Below, piece by piece: positions 1-9,080 of a stretch of 64,000 nucleotides of DNA. Position numbers and translations under genes: made by a program. Origin of the DNA: an uncultured Bacteroidia bacterium (GTDB lineage Bacteria > Bacteroidota > Bacteroidia > Bacteroidales > UBA932). The stretch's first letter is position 1, and each line of letters begins with the position of its first letter. Under the pieces are notes generated by a model. The model did not search any database and was not told where the DNA came from. It saw only the letters and a list, made by a program, of their open reading frames with translations. The stretch covers positions 62,001-126,000 of the forward strand of contig CACZCQ010000005.1 of NCBI GenBank assembly GCA_902779765.1, read 5' to 3'.

Positions 1-611
1 ATCTCCGGCTCCATGTCGGGGAGCTTGACTGGCCAAATCTTGCGGATCATGTTTCTTGTGCTGGTGGAAAGACCGCATCGGTCGCGGACCTCGAAAGTAG
101 GTTCCAGACTGATTGTCAGTGCCCATCCAGGGGCAAAGTATGAAACGTATGGCTGATCGATCCATGTGCCGGCCAAGTCCAGCCGGGTAGGGATTGAGGA
201 TGTAGCATCTTTTATGTCAGTAGATGAACGAGCAGTAAGGCCTTCTGCAGGAGTACGTTGCAATACGACATATTCAATCCCCCGTTCTTCACAGAACTTC
301 CGTTTCTGATCGTTGCTGCCGTCTGCATTGACCACGAACACATCCGGCTTCAGTTCCTCAACGGTCGGGATGAAATCCATCACTCCACTGCCGGCGTTGA
401 TAAACGCATCCTTCACGTACCGGATTGCCTTCACCATGAACAAGCGTTCCTTTTCAGGATAGAGCGTCTTGTGGTTCTTGTAATGCATGATGGTTTCGTC
501 AGATCCGATCCCGACATAAAGGTCGCCGAACTGAGACGCCTGCCGGAAAAACTCCACATGACCGCTGTGAAGCAGGTCGTAGCAACCAGAAACGAAAACT
601 TTTTTAGGCAT
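1..611 (-). CDS. Cytidylyltransferase-domain protein with a GHMP-kinase-like C-terminal region (partial, 3' end outside window)
   Basis: The reading frame is open from the ATG at 611 to the left edge of the window (about 203 codons). The first ~140 residues form a nucleotidyltransferase domain: start VFVSGCYDLLHSGH with the CTP/ATP-binding HxGH at residues 15-18, and a late S-S-T-D-I-K segment that matches the ISSTxI-type motif. From about residue 145 the protein continues as RLDLAGTWIDQP and later GLSTSTRN. This resembles the N-terminus of GHMP-type sugar kinases, judged from memory of the family. Such a fusion could both phosphorylate a sugar or polyol and load it onto CTP. It lies 3 nt after the preceding gene of the polysaccharide locus, so it is probably the last visible gene of that operon. 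The true substrate and full length cannot be seen. Confidence 0.75.
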   Translation of the reverse strand, partial: MPKKVFVSGCYDLLHSGHVEFFRQASQFGDLYVGIGSDETIMHYKNHKTLYPEKERLFMVKAIRYVKDAFINAGSGVMDFIPTVEELKPDVFVVNADGSNDQKRKFCEERGIEYVVLQRTPAEGLTARSSTDIKDATSSIPTRLDLAGTWIDQPYVSYFAPGWALTISLEPTFEVRDRCGLSTSTRNMIRKIWPVKLPDMEPE

Positions 612-614
612 ATA

Positions 615-1730
615 CTAATCTTTACCTTTCTTTATCATTATTGCCAACTTCTCACCCCACCATCGGAACATACGGGGAATCTTCGACCATGATTCGGATG
701 GGGCATAATAATGGAATCTCAGTGCTTGACCTGCGATACGCCATAAATGCTGGAGTCCATGAATGGGACCTGACTTGCGAAGATATTTCTTATTCTTCCC
801 AAAATTACCCATTTCAAGGATATTCTTCCAGAGAGAGACGGCGCGGCGATGGAACTCATCCGGAATATCGAAGGGGAAATCTTCCGGAGGCAGACCAAGA
901 TAGTCCGTCAAGATAGCGCCAAAGCCGATGAACGCCTTTTTGAGTCCGACACCTTCAAGGTGTGCCTCCAAACGAGCCACATCAATCTCTTTCTTATAAT
1001 GCTTCAGCACCAATGCCCAATCACAGAACTGCCGGAGTCCGATTCCCTCGCTGATGAAATGACCGAATATATGTGCAAAAACGTATAACGCATTGATGGT
1101 CGGAGGAAGTATAGGGACCTCGACACCGCAGATCTCGATGCTCTCATCGGAAGCCAGGATCTCATCCATCACGACTGTATCCCAATACTGCTGGTGGCGA
1201 GGATTTGATAGACTCACCAATGAACGGTGCATCTCATACTGTATGCCCCTGGACCTGAATTCGATGTGCTTGGGCGAATTGGTATCCTTGAACTTCGCCT
1301 CGTACGCATCACGGAAAAACGACACGGCCTTCTCCCAATCATCAGGATGACACAGAAAGTCAATATCCCCGCACGAGCGGGACTTCGGTTCCGGATAAAG
1401 TTGCGCCAGAGTCTGCCCCTTGACCACCCATATCCTTATGCCCGCCTCTTGAATAGAAGAACTCAGATCAGCTACTGCCTGGTCCAGTTCGAGGTTCCGC
1501 TGCCAGATGGCCTGTCGGGATCCGAAAAGATCTATGACATCCGGACGTTCGAGTTTTATCCCTGCGTCCATGAGACCCTTTACAACCAAACCTTCAGAAG
1601 CCTGCTTCTTACCCAGAGCGATAACTTCAGAATACCAATCATGATCCCATTGCAGATCAGCGAGATCAGTATGATCCTCGAAAACAGCCGCCCGAAGAAG
1701 TAGTAAGAAACAATTCTCAATAGAGAACAT
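615..1730 (-). CDS. Nucleotidyltransferase family protein (NTP_transf_5-like)
   Basis: This is a 371-residue soluble protein. The middle segment WVVKGQTLAQLYPEP followed by SCGDIDFLCHPDDW carries the G-D-x-D pattern of the pol-beta nucleotidyltransferase fold. The overall layout resembles the PF14907 uncharacterised nucleotidyltransferases often found in capsule and secondary-metabolite loci. The C-terminal half is helical and basic, with no membrane segment. The gene follows the glycosyltransferase gene by 24 nt and precedes the cytidylyltransferase fusion by 3 nt, so it belongs to the polysaccharide operon. The base transferred and the acceptor are unknown. Base composition is more GC-rich than the glycosyltransferases just upstream in transcription. 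Confidence 0.7.
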   Translation of the reverse strand: MFSIENCFLLLLRAAVFEDHTDLADLQWDHDWYSEVIALGKKQASEGLVVKGLMDAGIKLERPDVIDLFGSRQAIWQRNLELDQAVADLSSSIQEAGIRIWVVKGQTLAQLYPEPKSRSCGDIDFLCHPDDWEKAVSFFRDAYEAKFKDTNSPKHIEFRSRGIQYEMHRSLVSLSNPRHQQYWDTVVMDEILASDESIEICGVEVPILPPTINALYVFAHIFGHFISEGIGLRQFCDWALVLKHYKKEIDVARLEAHLEGVGLKKAFIGFGAILTDYLGLPPEDFPFDIPDEFHRRAVSLWKNILEMGNFGKNKKYLRKSGPIHGLQHLWRIAGQALRFHYYAPSESWSKIPRMFRWWGEKLAIMIKKGKD

Positions 1731-1754
1731 TGATGATAACTCCGATTGATTTAC

Positions 1755-2537
1755 TTAGAGCCGCCTCAATCTATGCCTGCTTATTGCAAGCTCATAGATC
1801 TTGTATAAATAACGCAGGCTCAAAAAAAACATATTGGATTTAACTCCATTCTTTTTTAGTGAAGCAAGATGCTCTTTATTGATGAGTCTGTGACTCTGAT
1901 ATCCGGAAGAAGAAGCTCCGCCCATTCGCATCGTTACGAAATCCTTTTCTATGTACTTTGTCTTAATCCTCCCCAAATAAATCATTCTCAGCAATAAATC
2001 AAAGTCTGCAGCTATCTTGAATGAACTATCATATAAACCGACCTTTTCATATATTTTCCTCCGGACATAGAAAGATGGATGTGCCGGCATAAATCCAAGA
2101 CGCATCAAAGAAGGTCTGAAAACTTTTGATGAATAATACCTTACTGGAGATGACACATCATTCCATTTGCAATAGTGGACATCTGCATACACAGCATCAA
2201 GATTCTGGTCTTCCTCAAAAGCCTTGACTACAGTCTCAAGAACATCATTCGAAGTGTAAAAGTCATCGGAATTCAAAATACCTATAATATCCCCAGACGC
2301 AGCCGAAACGCCCTTATTCATAGCATCATAGATACCTCTATCTGAGCCACTGATAATCATTGCCCTTCCATCTGACTGTTCAGCGAACTCTTGGCAAATC
2401 TCTAGCGTTTGATCCTTGCTTTCACCATCCTTGATAATGGACTCCCAATCTCGATGAGTCTGATTAAGAATACTCTTTATGGTATCGTGAATAGTAAGTC
2501 CACTATTGAAGGTTGTCGTAATAATTGAAACCTTCAT
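1755..2537 (-). CDS. Family 2 glycosyltransferase
   Basis: This 260-residue protein is a GT-A inverting glycosyltransferase. It begins MKVSIITTTFNSGLTIHDTI, the classic GT2 start. It has the nucleotide-binding acidic residues in IKDGESKDQT and the metal-binding acidic pair in GILNSDDFY near residue 90, followed by ADVHYCKW. No transmembrane segment is visible, so it should act at the inner face of the inner membrane on a lipid-linked repeat unit. It resembles the WcaE-type transferases of colanic-acid-like clusters. It sits 6 nt after the next gene in the operon. Donor and linkage cannot be read from sequence. Its AT-rich composition matches the strain-variable part of the locus. Confidence 0.85.
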   Translation of the reverse strand: MKVSIITTTFNSGLTIHDTIKSILNQTHRDWESIIKDGESKDQTLEICQEFAEQSDGRAMIISGSDRGIYDAMNKGVSAASGDIIGILNSDDFYTSNDVLETVVKAFEEDQNLDAVYADVHYCKWNDVSSPVRYYSSKVFRPSLMRLGFMPAHPSFYVRRKIYEKVGLYDSSFKIAADFDLLLRMIYLGRIKTKYIEKDFVTMRMGGASSSGYQSHRLINKEHLASLKKNGVKSNMFFLSLRYLYKIYELAISRHRLRRL

Positions 2538-2543
2538 ATAATA

Positions 2544-3743
2544 CTACTTAAGAATCTCTTCATACAGATTCACGTATTGATCAAAACAAATACTCTTATC
2601 AAACTCGATAACAGCCCTTTTTCTGCAAACTTCTCTCTGTTTATTAACCTCCTCAACAGCCCGTTGTCTGAATAGCTTAATGGTCGCCGCAACTTCATCA
2701 ATGTTACCGTTTTCCACTACGTATCCTGTATCTTTCGAGACTAATTCATGTTGCGCTGTATTATCGTACACAATTACCGGAGTCCCACATGCCATCGCTT
2801 CTGCCAAAGTCAGTCCAAATGTCTCTGCTTTAGATAAACTCAAGACAACATCTGCTCGATTATACCACTGGACTAACTCATGAACAGACTCTGTCCGCTT
2901 AATTCCAGTAATTCCCCGTGGTAACTCTTTGATTTGTTTTTCACTCAGTCCGACTAAAACTATATCATATTCCTTCTCATCAAGTTTCTCTCGAAGACGT
3001 ATGAAATCGAATAGACCCTTATCGGGTGTCCATACGCTGGCGACTCCAAGTATGATGAATTTCTCATGATTATCAGTATAACAAGGTTTAAACAACTTTG
3101 TGTCTATACCATTCTTGATGACTCTAATATCCTTTCCATTAAAGAATGATTGTTTAACCTGTTCAGATAACCAATCACTTACGGCTACAATATGTAAATT
3201 ATTATTACTACAAAACAGAGTTTTCTTCAGTTCATAGTTTCTCCTTGACTTATCCACGAAAGATTTGGGATAACTATGTATCAACTCACAATCGTAACAA
3301 CCGGTTCTCCACTTTTCACATCCAGCAGAAACGAAATGGGAGCAGTGCCCAGTAAAAGCCCAACAATCGTGCACGGTCCACACAACAGGTGTAGAAACCG
3401 AATTAAGATACTCAAAAAGAAAACAGTAATTCAAGTAATAGCCATGGATATTATGGAGGTGAATGATATCCGGATTAAATACCCTTATCTTACGTATCAG
3501 AGCTCTAGTAGCATTGCGAGAAGCAAGTCCATGATTATCAAACACACGACTCTCTAGTCCATGTTCAATCACATCAAAAAGAGATCCAATTTTTATCAGT
3601 TTGCTCTTTGAGGCATTCGACCATCTGCCATACGCAATAGCAGAATCCCAGCCTTTCTCTATTACTGATTGACCTATACCTTCGGCGATTACACCATGAG
3701 AACCGCTATTAACTGTTTCATTTATCTGTAATAAGCTTGGCAT
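2544..3743 (-). CDS. Family 4 glycosyltransferase (WcaC-like)
   Basis: This 399-residue GT-B retaining glycosyltransferase has an N-terminal acceptor domain and a C-terminal donor domain. The N-terminal part has the DIIHLHNIHGYYLN, VWTVHDCWAFTGHCSHF and cysteine-rich CEKWRTGCYDCELI stretches seen in WcaC-type enzymes. The C-terminal part has GVASVWTPDKGL and the E-x7-E-type SKAETFGLTLAEAMACGTPVI signature near residue 310. It probably adds one sugar to the lipid-linked repeat unit. It is followed after 6 nt by the GT2 gene. Composition is AT-rich. Confidence 0.88.
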   Translation of the reverse strand: MPSLLQINETVNSGSHGVIAEGIGQSVIEKGWDSAIAYGRWSNASKSKLIKIGSLFDVIEHGLESRVFDNHGLASRNATRALIRKIRVFNPDIIHLHNIHGYYLNYCFLFEYLNSVSTPVVWTVHDCWAFTGHCSHFVSAGCEKWRTGCYDCELIHSYPKSFVDKSRRNYELKKTLFCSNNNLHIVAVSDWLSEQVKQSFFNGKDIRVIKNGIDTKLFKPCYTDNHEKFIILGVASVWTPDKGLFDFIRLREKLDEKEYDIVLVGLSEKQIKELPRGITGIKRTESVHELVQWYNRADVVLSLSKAETFGLTLAEAMACGTPVIVYDNTAQHELVSKDTGYVVENGNIDEVAATIKLFRQRAVEEVNKQREVCRKRAVIEFDKSICFDQYVNLYEEILK

Positions 3744-3798
3744 TTATTATTGAATCATAAAAAAAAGAAATGAAAACCACAAATCAGTGATCGATAAA

Positions 3799-4281
3799 CT
3801 ATACATGATTAGCCAAACCAGAACCAACAATTTCATATTCTTGAACCTCTCCTTTTACCGTTGAACCTGCTGCGACTACTGCTTTCTCTTTAATAATCGT
3901 TCCTGGTAATAATATTACCCCGACACACAACCACGAACCATCTTTAACTATAATTGGAGAAGTCTTACCTTTTCCTGCTATACTAATTCCATCGGGTTCG
4001 ATAAAATGAGTTCCTGTCCCAATATAACACCTAGGAGCAATATTCACATTATCGCCGATAATAATATCATCAAAAACAGCCAACATTGTCTCAGGCCCTA
4101 TCCAAGTGTTACAGCCTATATGTAATCGTTTTGAACCTAGAATTCGAACGGATGAACATATCCGCACATTATCTCCAACATATACACCGGCCAATCTCAA
4201 AAGCATCCTTTTAAGACCAAAGCACCTTGTCTCAGGGAAAAGGGGGAGCAAAAAGCGGCAAACGACAATAAACTTATTCAT
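3799..4281 (-). CDS. Hexapeptide-repeat acyltransferase (WcaF/LbH type)
   Basis: This 160-residue protein has left-handed beta-helix hexapeptide repeats (VYVGDNVRICSSVRILGS, LHIGCNTWIGPE, IIIGDNVNIAPRCYIGTG) and a C-terminal coil GVILLPGTIIKEKAVVAAGS, as in sugar O-acetyltransferases that use acetyl-CoA. The catalytic histidine is probably that of IGTGTHFIEPDG near residue 113. It most likely O-acetylates a residue of the polysaccharide repeat. The gene lies 55 nt from the downstream GT4 and 22 nt from the upstream polymerase. Confidence 0.82.
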   Translation of the reverse strand: MNKFIVVCRFLLPLFPETRCFGLKRMLLRLAGVYVGDNVRICSSVRILGSKRLHIGCNTWIGPETMLAVFDDIIIGDNVNIAPRCYIGTGTHFIEPDGISIAGKGKTSPIIVKDGSWLCVGVILLPGTIIKEKAVVAAGSTVKGEVQEYEIVGSGLANHV

Positions 4282-4303
4282 GAATAAATTGTATTTTCAA
4301 CAA

Positions 4304-5455
4304 TCACTGAGCTAAATCGTCCTCTGTAAACTGAGATAAACCTATAAAAAACCAAAAAATCGCACACAAAGAACTTCCAACAGCAAAAAGGTACCCCTCA
4401 ACAGACATATGGACCAGAAAGAAAACTATAATAGCGAATACTACTTTATTCTTATTATCTATATATGCCGCTCTCAAACTATCAACAAGAATAATAAGAA
4501 AAGATAATAGACCTAAAAGCCCAATGGACGAAAGTAGATATATCCAACTACTACCCGACTCAGTAACACCTGATGAAATATCAACTTTAGAAAGTTTAAG
4601 ATACTTCATCTGGGCAAAACCTGTCCCAAATATTGGGGACTCTTTAAATTCACGAATACGATCTTGAATCATCGTCCAACGGTCAGATGTAATTGAATCG
4701 AGATCATTAATATCACGATCAGATATCTTATTAATAAAATTATCGGCCACGCCGTATGGATTTGCAACGATTATTATTGTAACCAATAAAACGAAAGCAA
4801 TTAAGTATTTCCATAAATGCTTCACGTCTTTAGCTGCAAAAAAATAAGAAATAAGACCAAAAGCTAAACCTGCAATAGCAATTCTAGAGGCGGCAAGAAA
4901 AACGGTAAAGAGGGATACTAAAAAAAGAATCCAATTAACCACTAGCAAACCTTTCTTTTGAAAAATACCATCAAACGCCAGTATAGTTGCCACAGATGCC
5001 AAAGGAGCTAACATCATTGAATGATTAGCCAGGCCACAGAAATCGCGTCTTCCTACGTTTAGCTGTATCCCCATTACACCCAAAATAAAAGATATCAGAA
5101 TAAATAGGAATAAGAGGAACTTAAAACAATGAAACATTTCGCATTTAAGAGGCCGGAGATAAGGCATGAAATTGGAAAACGTTAGTAATAATAATACAAA
5201 GCCTAGCAACCTCTGCCATGGTCTAAACAATGGAATAGCTCCACTAACAATTAGAGAAAGTGAAGACACTATTATAAGAATTGTTATCGGAATATTAATT
5301 TTAGGATGAACTGACGATGTCAATTCAGTGATAATACTAACAAATGAACCAATTATAAGAGCATAATACCACAAATTGTCAATATCAAATGCAGAGGCTT
5401 GTATTAGCAGAGAAGAGATGAGAAACAACGAATAAAAACGAGTAAAAAGCCGCAT
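4304..5455 (-). CDS. O-antigen/capsule polymerase (Wzy-like) or ligase
   Basis: The protein has 383 residues with about ten hydrophobic membrane segments and a periplasmic loop carrying ITSDRWTMIQDRIREFKESP followed by IFGTGFAQ. That arrangement is the usual signature of the Wzy/WaaL polymerase-ligase superfamily, together with GRRDFCGLANHSM and FLAASRIAIAG upstream. It is the only polymerase candidate in the locus and lies with a Wzx-type flippase and a Wzc/Wza pair, so polymerisation of flipped repeat units is the natural role. Sequence divergence in this family prevents separating polymerase from ligase with certainty. It is strongly AT-rich. Confidence 0.8.
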   Translation of the reverse strand: MRLFTRFYSLFLISSLLIQASAFDIDNLWYYALIIGSFVSIITELTSSVHPKINIPITILIIVSSLSLIVSGAIPLFRPWQRLLGFVLLLLTFSNFMPYLRPLKCEMFHCFKFLLFLFILISFILGVMGIQLNVGRRDFCGLANHSMMLAPLASVATILAFDGIFQKKGLLVVNWILFLVSLFTVFLAASRIAIAGLAFGLISYFFAAKDVKHLWKYLIAFVLLVTIIIVANPYGVADNFINKISDRDINDLDSITSDRWTMIQDRIREFKESPIFGTGFAQMKYLKLSKVDISSGVTESGSSWIYLLSSIGLLGLLSFLIILVDSLRAAYIDNKNKVVFAIIVFFLVHMSVEGYLFAVGSSLCAIFWFFIGLSQFTEDDLAQ

Positions 5456-5480
5456 CTAATTGTACATATTAATATTAGAA

Positions 5481-6494
5481 CTAAAGGAAGGAGTTAACTT
5501 GCGCATTCGTTCTTAAGTTAAAATCCATCTTTGAGACGTTATAACGTAAATGATTATAAGTATTTATCACAAGCATTCTGTCAATCTTTTCTTTAAGTGA
5601 CAATATGCTAGAAGATGAGAAAGAAAAGCCCACACCATGAGATAAAAAATCCAAATTACAACCTACACGATCACTCAAAATAACAGGCAATCCATTATTC
5701 AGGGCTTCTTCTACAACAAGCCCCCAAGTTTCCGACTGACTTGGAAGTATAAAAACATCATGAGCCCTATAATAGTTTGGTAATTCTTCATTATTAACAT
5801 ATCCTAAAAACTTGATATTTTGATGAGCAATAGTTTTGAGTTCATCTGCCTGACACCCTTCTCCAATAATTGTCAGATTAAGGTCTGGCATACCATTAAA
5901 TGCTTCTACTAATAATCTCAAATTCTTTACTGGGATTAATCTGCCGACATACAAGAAGTTTTTTACTTTCGTACGTGGCTCAAAAGGAGGCTGCTCCACA
6001 TAATGTAACAATCCACATCCTCCAGTTTGAATGATGGGTCTATCGAAATGAAGTTTTTCAAGCAATTCTTTATTTGCCTGACCAGGACAATAAACTTTAC
6101 TGACTCGCGAGAGAATCAATCGCTTTATAATACCGGTAAGGCCGGTTGTTTTTGATTCAAATACCGATGATTCACATATTAATGCATTCAGTTTCCGTGG
6201 CACTAAAAACATACAGGCAATCTGCTCTTTCTCATCCCAGCCGGAAAACACAACTTCTCTGAAAGAATGCTTCCTTATAATACGAAGCATTCTGAAAACA
6301 CGAGATACAACAGAACCATCCGAATCAAGAGAGTAGTATTCGAAATCCTTCTTCCCTGCGATGAAATCTGCATTACGGTTCGATTTGAAAGGATTCCGAC
6401 AAGTGAAAACAACTATAATCTTTTCCTTAAGATTAATCCTATTGAAAAGTTCGTTTTTATAGAAAGATGGTTTATTCGTTATAAAAAGCTTCAT
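5481..6494 (-). CDS. Family 4 glycosyltransferase
   Basis: I place the start at the ATG at 6494 (MKLFITNKPSFYKNELF), because the codons upstream lie inside the preceding flippase gene. This gives a protein of 337 residues and a 23-nt overlap with that gene. Domain features are those of GT-B, family 4: NFLYVGRLIPVKNLRLLVEAF, IGEGCQADEL, GYVNNEELPNYYRAHDVFILPSQSE and ETWGLVVEEALNNGLPVI. It should act on the cytoplasmic side of the membrane on the undecaprenyl-linked intermediate. Donor sugar is unknown. Confidence 0.85.
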   Translation of the reverse strand: MKLFITNKPSFYKNELFNRINLKEKIIVVFTCRNPFKSNRNADFIAGKKDFEYYSLDSDGSVVSRVFRMLRIIRKHSFREVVFSGWDEKEQIACMFLVPRKLNALICESSVFESKTTGLTGIIKRLILSRVSKVYCPGQANKELLEKLHFDRPIIQTGGCGLLHYVEQPPFEPRTKVKNFLYVGRLIPVKNLRLLVEAFNGMPDLNLTIIGEGCQADELKTIAHQNIKFLGYVNNEELPNYYRAHDVFILPSQSETWGLVVEEALNNGLPVILSDRVGCNLDFLSHGVGFSFSSSSILSLKEKIDRMLVINTYNHLRYNVSKMDFNLRTNAQVNSFL

Positions 6495-7791
6495 TGACGA
6501 GATTGGTTCTCCTATGAATTGATCGATATGCCAAATAAAGAGAGAGTAGGAAAAATACACTGATAGCTAGAATCAGAATCGCATAGTATAGAGCAGCATT
6601 GGCCCCTCCTGTGGATTTTAACAGCAGATAAAGACATATAACTTGAATAATATCTCTTATAACTCTGATAATGAATAATGTCCAGTTTTTACCTTCCGAA
6701 ATCAAATCACTAGTCAAAACTGACGACAAGCAGGTAAAAATAGTAGATAAAATAAGGATGTTTAACACAGGCTTCATCCCCAAAAACGATGGCCCATAAA
6801 AAGATACTATTACTGACGATAGACAAAAAACAACCAGGAATGGTATTACGGCACAGGAGAAATTGATCAACAGCATTCGATGGATAAGAATCTTATGGTT
6901 TTCGGAATTAGAATCTGCTGCTGATGAAGACAAATATGATAAAACGACATTACTTAATAAACCAGGAATAAAAAGGATTATCGCATTCCATTGTGTACAA
7001 GCAGTATATATCCCGACCTCTCCTAATGATGCATATTTAGTAAGAAGAAGCGAGGCACCCCAGTTCGCTAGAGAATAGGTCAACTCCTGAATAGCTACAG
7101 GAATAGAAAAAGTCAATAGATCAATAGTAAAACATGGTGAAGCCTGGTTAATTAATTCCTTAAGCGTTCTTCTGACAGATGTCAGATTCAGTATACTAAT
7201 TAATAATTGTGAGGTAAGAAGAGCCAACAGAGCACCATTCAAGCCCCAAAATACAGTGAATGGAATACTGACAGCCAACATTACTGCCCCAGAAATAACA
7301 TTATTGATTCCCAATACCTTAAAAGACTTGAATCCACCTAGTAATCCTGCTCCGACAGTACTTAAGGCCCGACATATGATGATAGCGCCGAGATATCGAA
7401 AAGAAGAAGACAGTTCAGGATGATTGACGAAGCCCGCTAACCTGTTAGCAAACAAAAACAACAGAAGGCATAATGTGATACTCGTCAATAATGTTATCTT
7501 GATTGATGATATGGCGATATTCCGCAACTTAGTATCATCTTTCTGAACATATTCCGCAATAAATTTTGTTGATGTATAACCTAAACCAAATGTAGAAAAC
7601 GCTGCCACATAGAACATCGTGGTCTTAACAAGGCCATAAGCTCCATATAAATCCTTCTGCAGAATTCTTGCAATCAATATTCCAGAAACCAGAAGAAGGA
7701 AATTACCGAACCCATTTCCTGCCACAGCCCAAAAAGAATCCTTAAACAAAGAATTTTGCTTGATACTATTATATACTAGCCTGAAACTCAT
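6472..7791 (-). CDS. Oligosaccharide flippase (Wzx, MATE/MOP superfamily)
   Basis: This 439-residue protein has about twelve to fourteen hydrophobic segments across its whole length. Its N-terminus, KDSFWAVAGNGFGNFLLLVSGILIARIL with ...GAYGLVKTTMFY, is typical of polysaccharide-repeat flippases. It would move the undecaprenyl-linked repeat unit from the cytoplasmic to the periplasmic face for Wzy. Its 3' end overlaps the downstream glycosyltransferase by 23 nt, showing tight co-translation. It follows the phosphodiesterase gene by about 20 nt. AT-rich. Confidence 0.88.
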   Translation of the reverse strand: MSFRLVYNSIKQNSLFKDSFWAVAGNGFGNFLLLVSGILIARILQKDLYGAYGLVKTTMFYVAAFSTFGLGYTSTKFIAEYVQKDDTKLRNIAISSIKITLLTSITLCLLLFLFANRLAGFVNHPELSSSFRYLGAIIICRALSTVGAGLLGGFKSFKVLGINNVISGAVMLAVSIPFTVFWGLNGALLALLTSQLLISILNLTSVRRTLKELINQASPCFTIDLLTFSIPVAIQELTYSLANWGASLLLTKYASLGEVGIYTACTQWNAIILFIPGLLSNVVLSYLSSSAADSNSENHKILIHRMLLINFSCAVIPFLVVFCLSSVIVSFYGPSFLGMKPVLNILILSTIFTCLSSVLTSDLISEGKNWTLFIIRVIRDIIQVICLYLLLKSTGGANAALYYAILILAISVFFLLSLYLAYRSIHRRTNLVNEAFYNE

Positions 7792-7811
7792 AGTATCCCA
7801 ATAAAATAAAA

Positions 7812-8663
7812 CTACTTAGAGAGTTCTATCATATGTAACCTCAAACCTAATGGATCATCAGTAGTTATATAATCTATTCCATACGAAATAAGGGTGTCAA
7901 CGATATCTAGATCATTTACTGTCCATACATTCACTCCTAAATTAAATTTGTGGGCTTCTTCAATTATTGAAGGTTCTGAAAGAAAGATATCTTGATAATA
8001 ATCAATGCCTTTTAACCCCATTGTAACCACTTCTTGCAAGGACTTATTGGAAAACAAAGCTTGAACAGTAAATTCTGGGAGTAATTCGGCGATACGCTCA
8101 CAAATGTCTGTACTAAAAGAAATGAAAACCACTCTATTAGGTGAAAGAAGTTTATACTTATCTAATAGTTCCAAGCACTTGTCAACAAGAAGGTAGTCCC
8201 TTTGAACCGAACGTTGCCACTTTAACTCCATCACAAGGACTAATTCACTTTCCTTTGCTGCTACGGATAAGAACTGATCTAGTGTAGGTATCTTTTCTCC
8301 ATTTGATAATCTAATATCATCAAAAGATGATAAAGGAGTCTGAATAATCGACAATCCTTCTATATCATCATCATGGAAAACAATCGGAACCGAATCAGCT
8401 GTCATTTGAACGTCGAATTCACTCCCCCATAGATGGTACTCTTGAGCACTTTTAAGTGAAGCAATTGAGTTTGCAGTTGGTGATGATTGATCCGCTCTCC
8501 AAAAGCCCCTGTGAGCTATAATCTTTACTAAATCATATTTGCTGGATTTGAGAGGATCGTCAACGGAATTGTCTTTAATTGAATGACTTGAACAAGAAAA
8601 TGTACACATCATCAATATGATGATATGTATATAAAAACGCGAAAGATTCTTAACTTTTTCCAA
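7812..8663 (-). CDS. Glycerophosphodiester phosphodiesterase family lipoprotein
   Basis: This 283-residue exported protein has a signal peptide with lipobox (IIILMMCTFSCSS), so it is probably a lipoprotein. The start is a TTG at 8663 directly after an in-frame TAA. The first ATG is inside the hydrophobic core and would destroy the signal peptide. The catalytic GDPD pattern is present: IIAHRGFW, then WGSEFDVQMTADSVPIVFHDDD (Glu, Asp and His of the metal site), and a late GVNVWTVNDLD plus YITTDDPLG. These enzymes hydrolyse glycerophosphodiesters to glycerol 3-phosphate. Sitting between tagD and wzx, it may trim or recycle glycerophosphate groups of the polymer. That role is inference. Confidence 0.85.
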   Translation of the reverse strand: MEKVKNLSRFYIHIIILMMCTFSCSSHSIKDNSVDDPLKSSKYDLVKIIAHRGFWRADQSSPTANSIASLKSAQEYHLWGSEFDVQMTADSVPIVFHDDDIEGLSIIQTPLSSFDDIRLSNGEKIPTLDQFLSVAAKESELVLVMELKWQRSVQRDYLLVDKCLELLDKYKLLSPNRVVFISFSTDICERIAELLPEFTVQALFSNKSLQEVVTMGLKGIDYYQDIFLSEPSIIEEAHKFNLGVNVWTVNDLDIVDTLISYGIDYITTDDPLGLRLHMIELSK

Positions 8664-8674
8664 TTATTGACTGA

Positions 8675-9070
8675 CTACTTATTATTCAAATCATTCTTAA
8701 TCTTGGTCGTGCTGATCTCAGGAGTTCTAGGGAGGTATACTACTTCACATCCTTCCTCCTTCAAGAAGTCGAATTTACCTTCCCAATCATCCCCCATCAC
8801 AAAGATGTCCACATCGTAATCATGGATATCAGTTCTCTTCTGAGCCCAATTAGTCTCAGGGATAACAAGATCTACATACCTGATAGCCTCGAGTATAGCC
8901 TTCCTTTGTTCATAAGGGAAGTAACACTTTTTCTGCTTCTCATTCCAATTAAACTCATCAGTTGAGAGAGCAACTATCAGATAGTCTCCCAGCGCTTTCG
9001 CACGACGTAGAAGATTGATATGTCCATAGTGAAGCATATCATAAGTTCCGTAAGTTATAACTCTTTTCAT
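8675..9070 (-). CDS. tagD: Glycerol-3-phosphate cytidylyltransferase
   Basis: The protein has 131 residues from the ATG at 9070. A TTG two codons upstream is less likely. It starts KRVITYGTYDMLHYGHINLL with the HYGH nucleotide-binding motif, has the family GDDWEGKF segment, and ends with PRTPEISTTKIKND, matching the ISTT motif of TagD. It makes CDP-glycerol from CTP and glycerol 3-phosphate. The adjacent gene encodes a CDP-glycerol-dependent glycerophosphotransferase, so donor and transferase are encoded side by side. Length is the family norm (about 130). Confidence 0.93.
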   Translation of the reverse strand: MKRVITYGTYDMLHYGHINLLRRAKALGDYLIVALSTDEFNWNEKQKKCYFPYEQRKAILEAIRYVDLVIPETNWAQKRTDIHDYDVDIFVMGDDWEGKFDFLKEEGCEVVYLPRTPEISTTKIKNDLNNK

Positions 9071-9080
9071 AATCAAAAAT

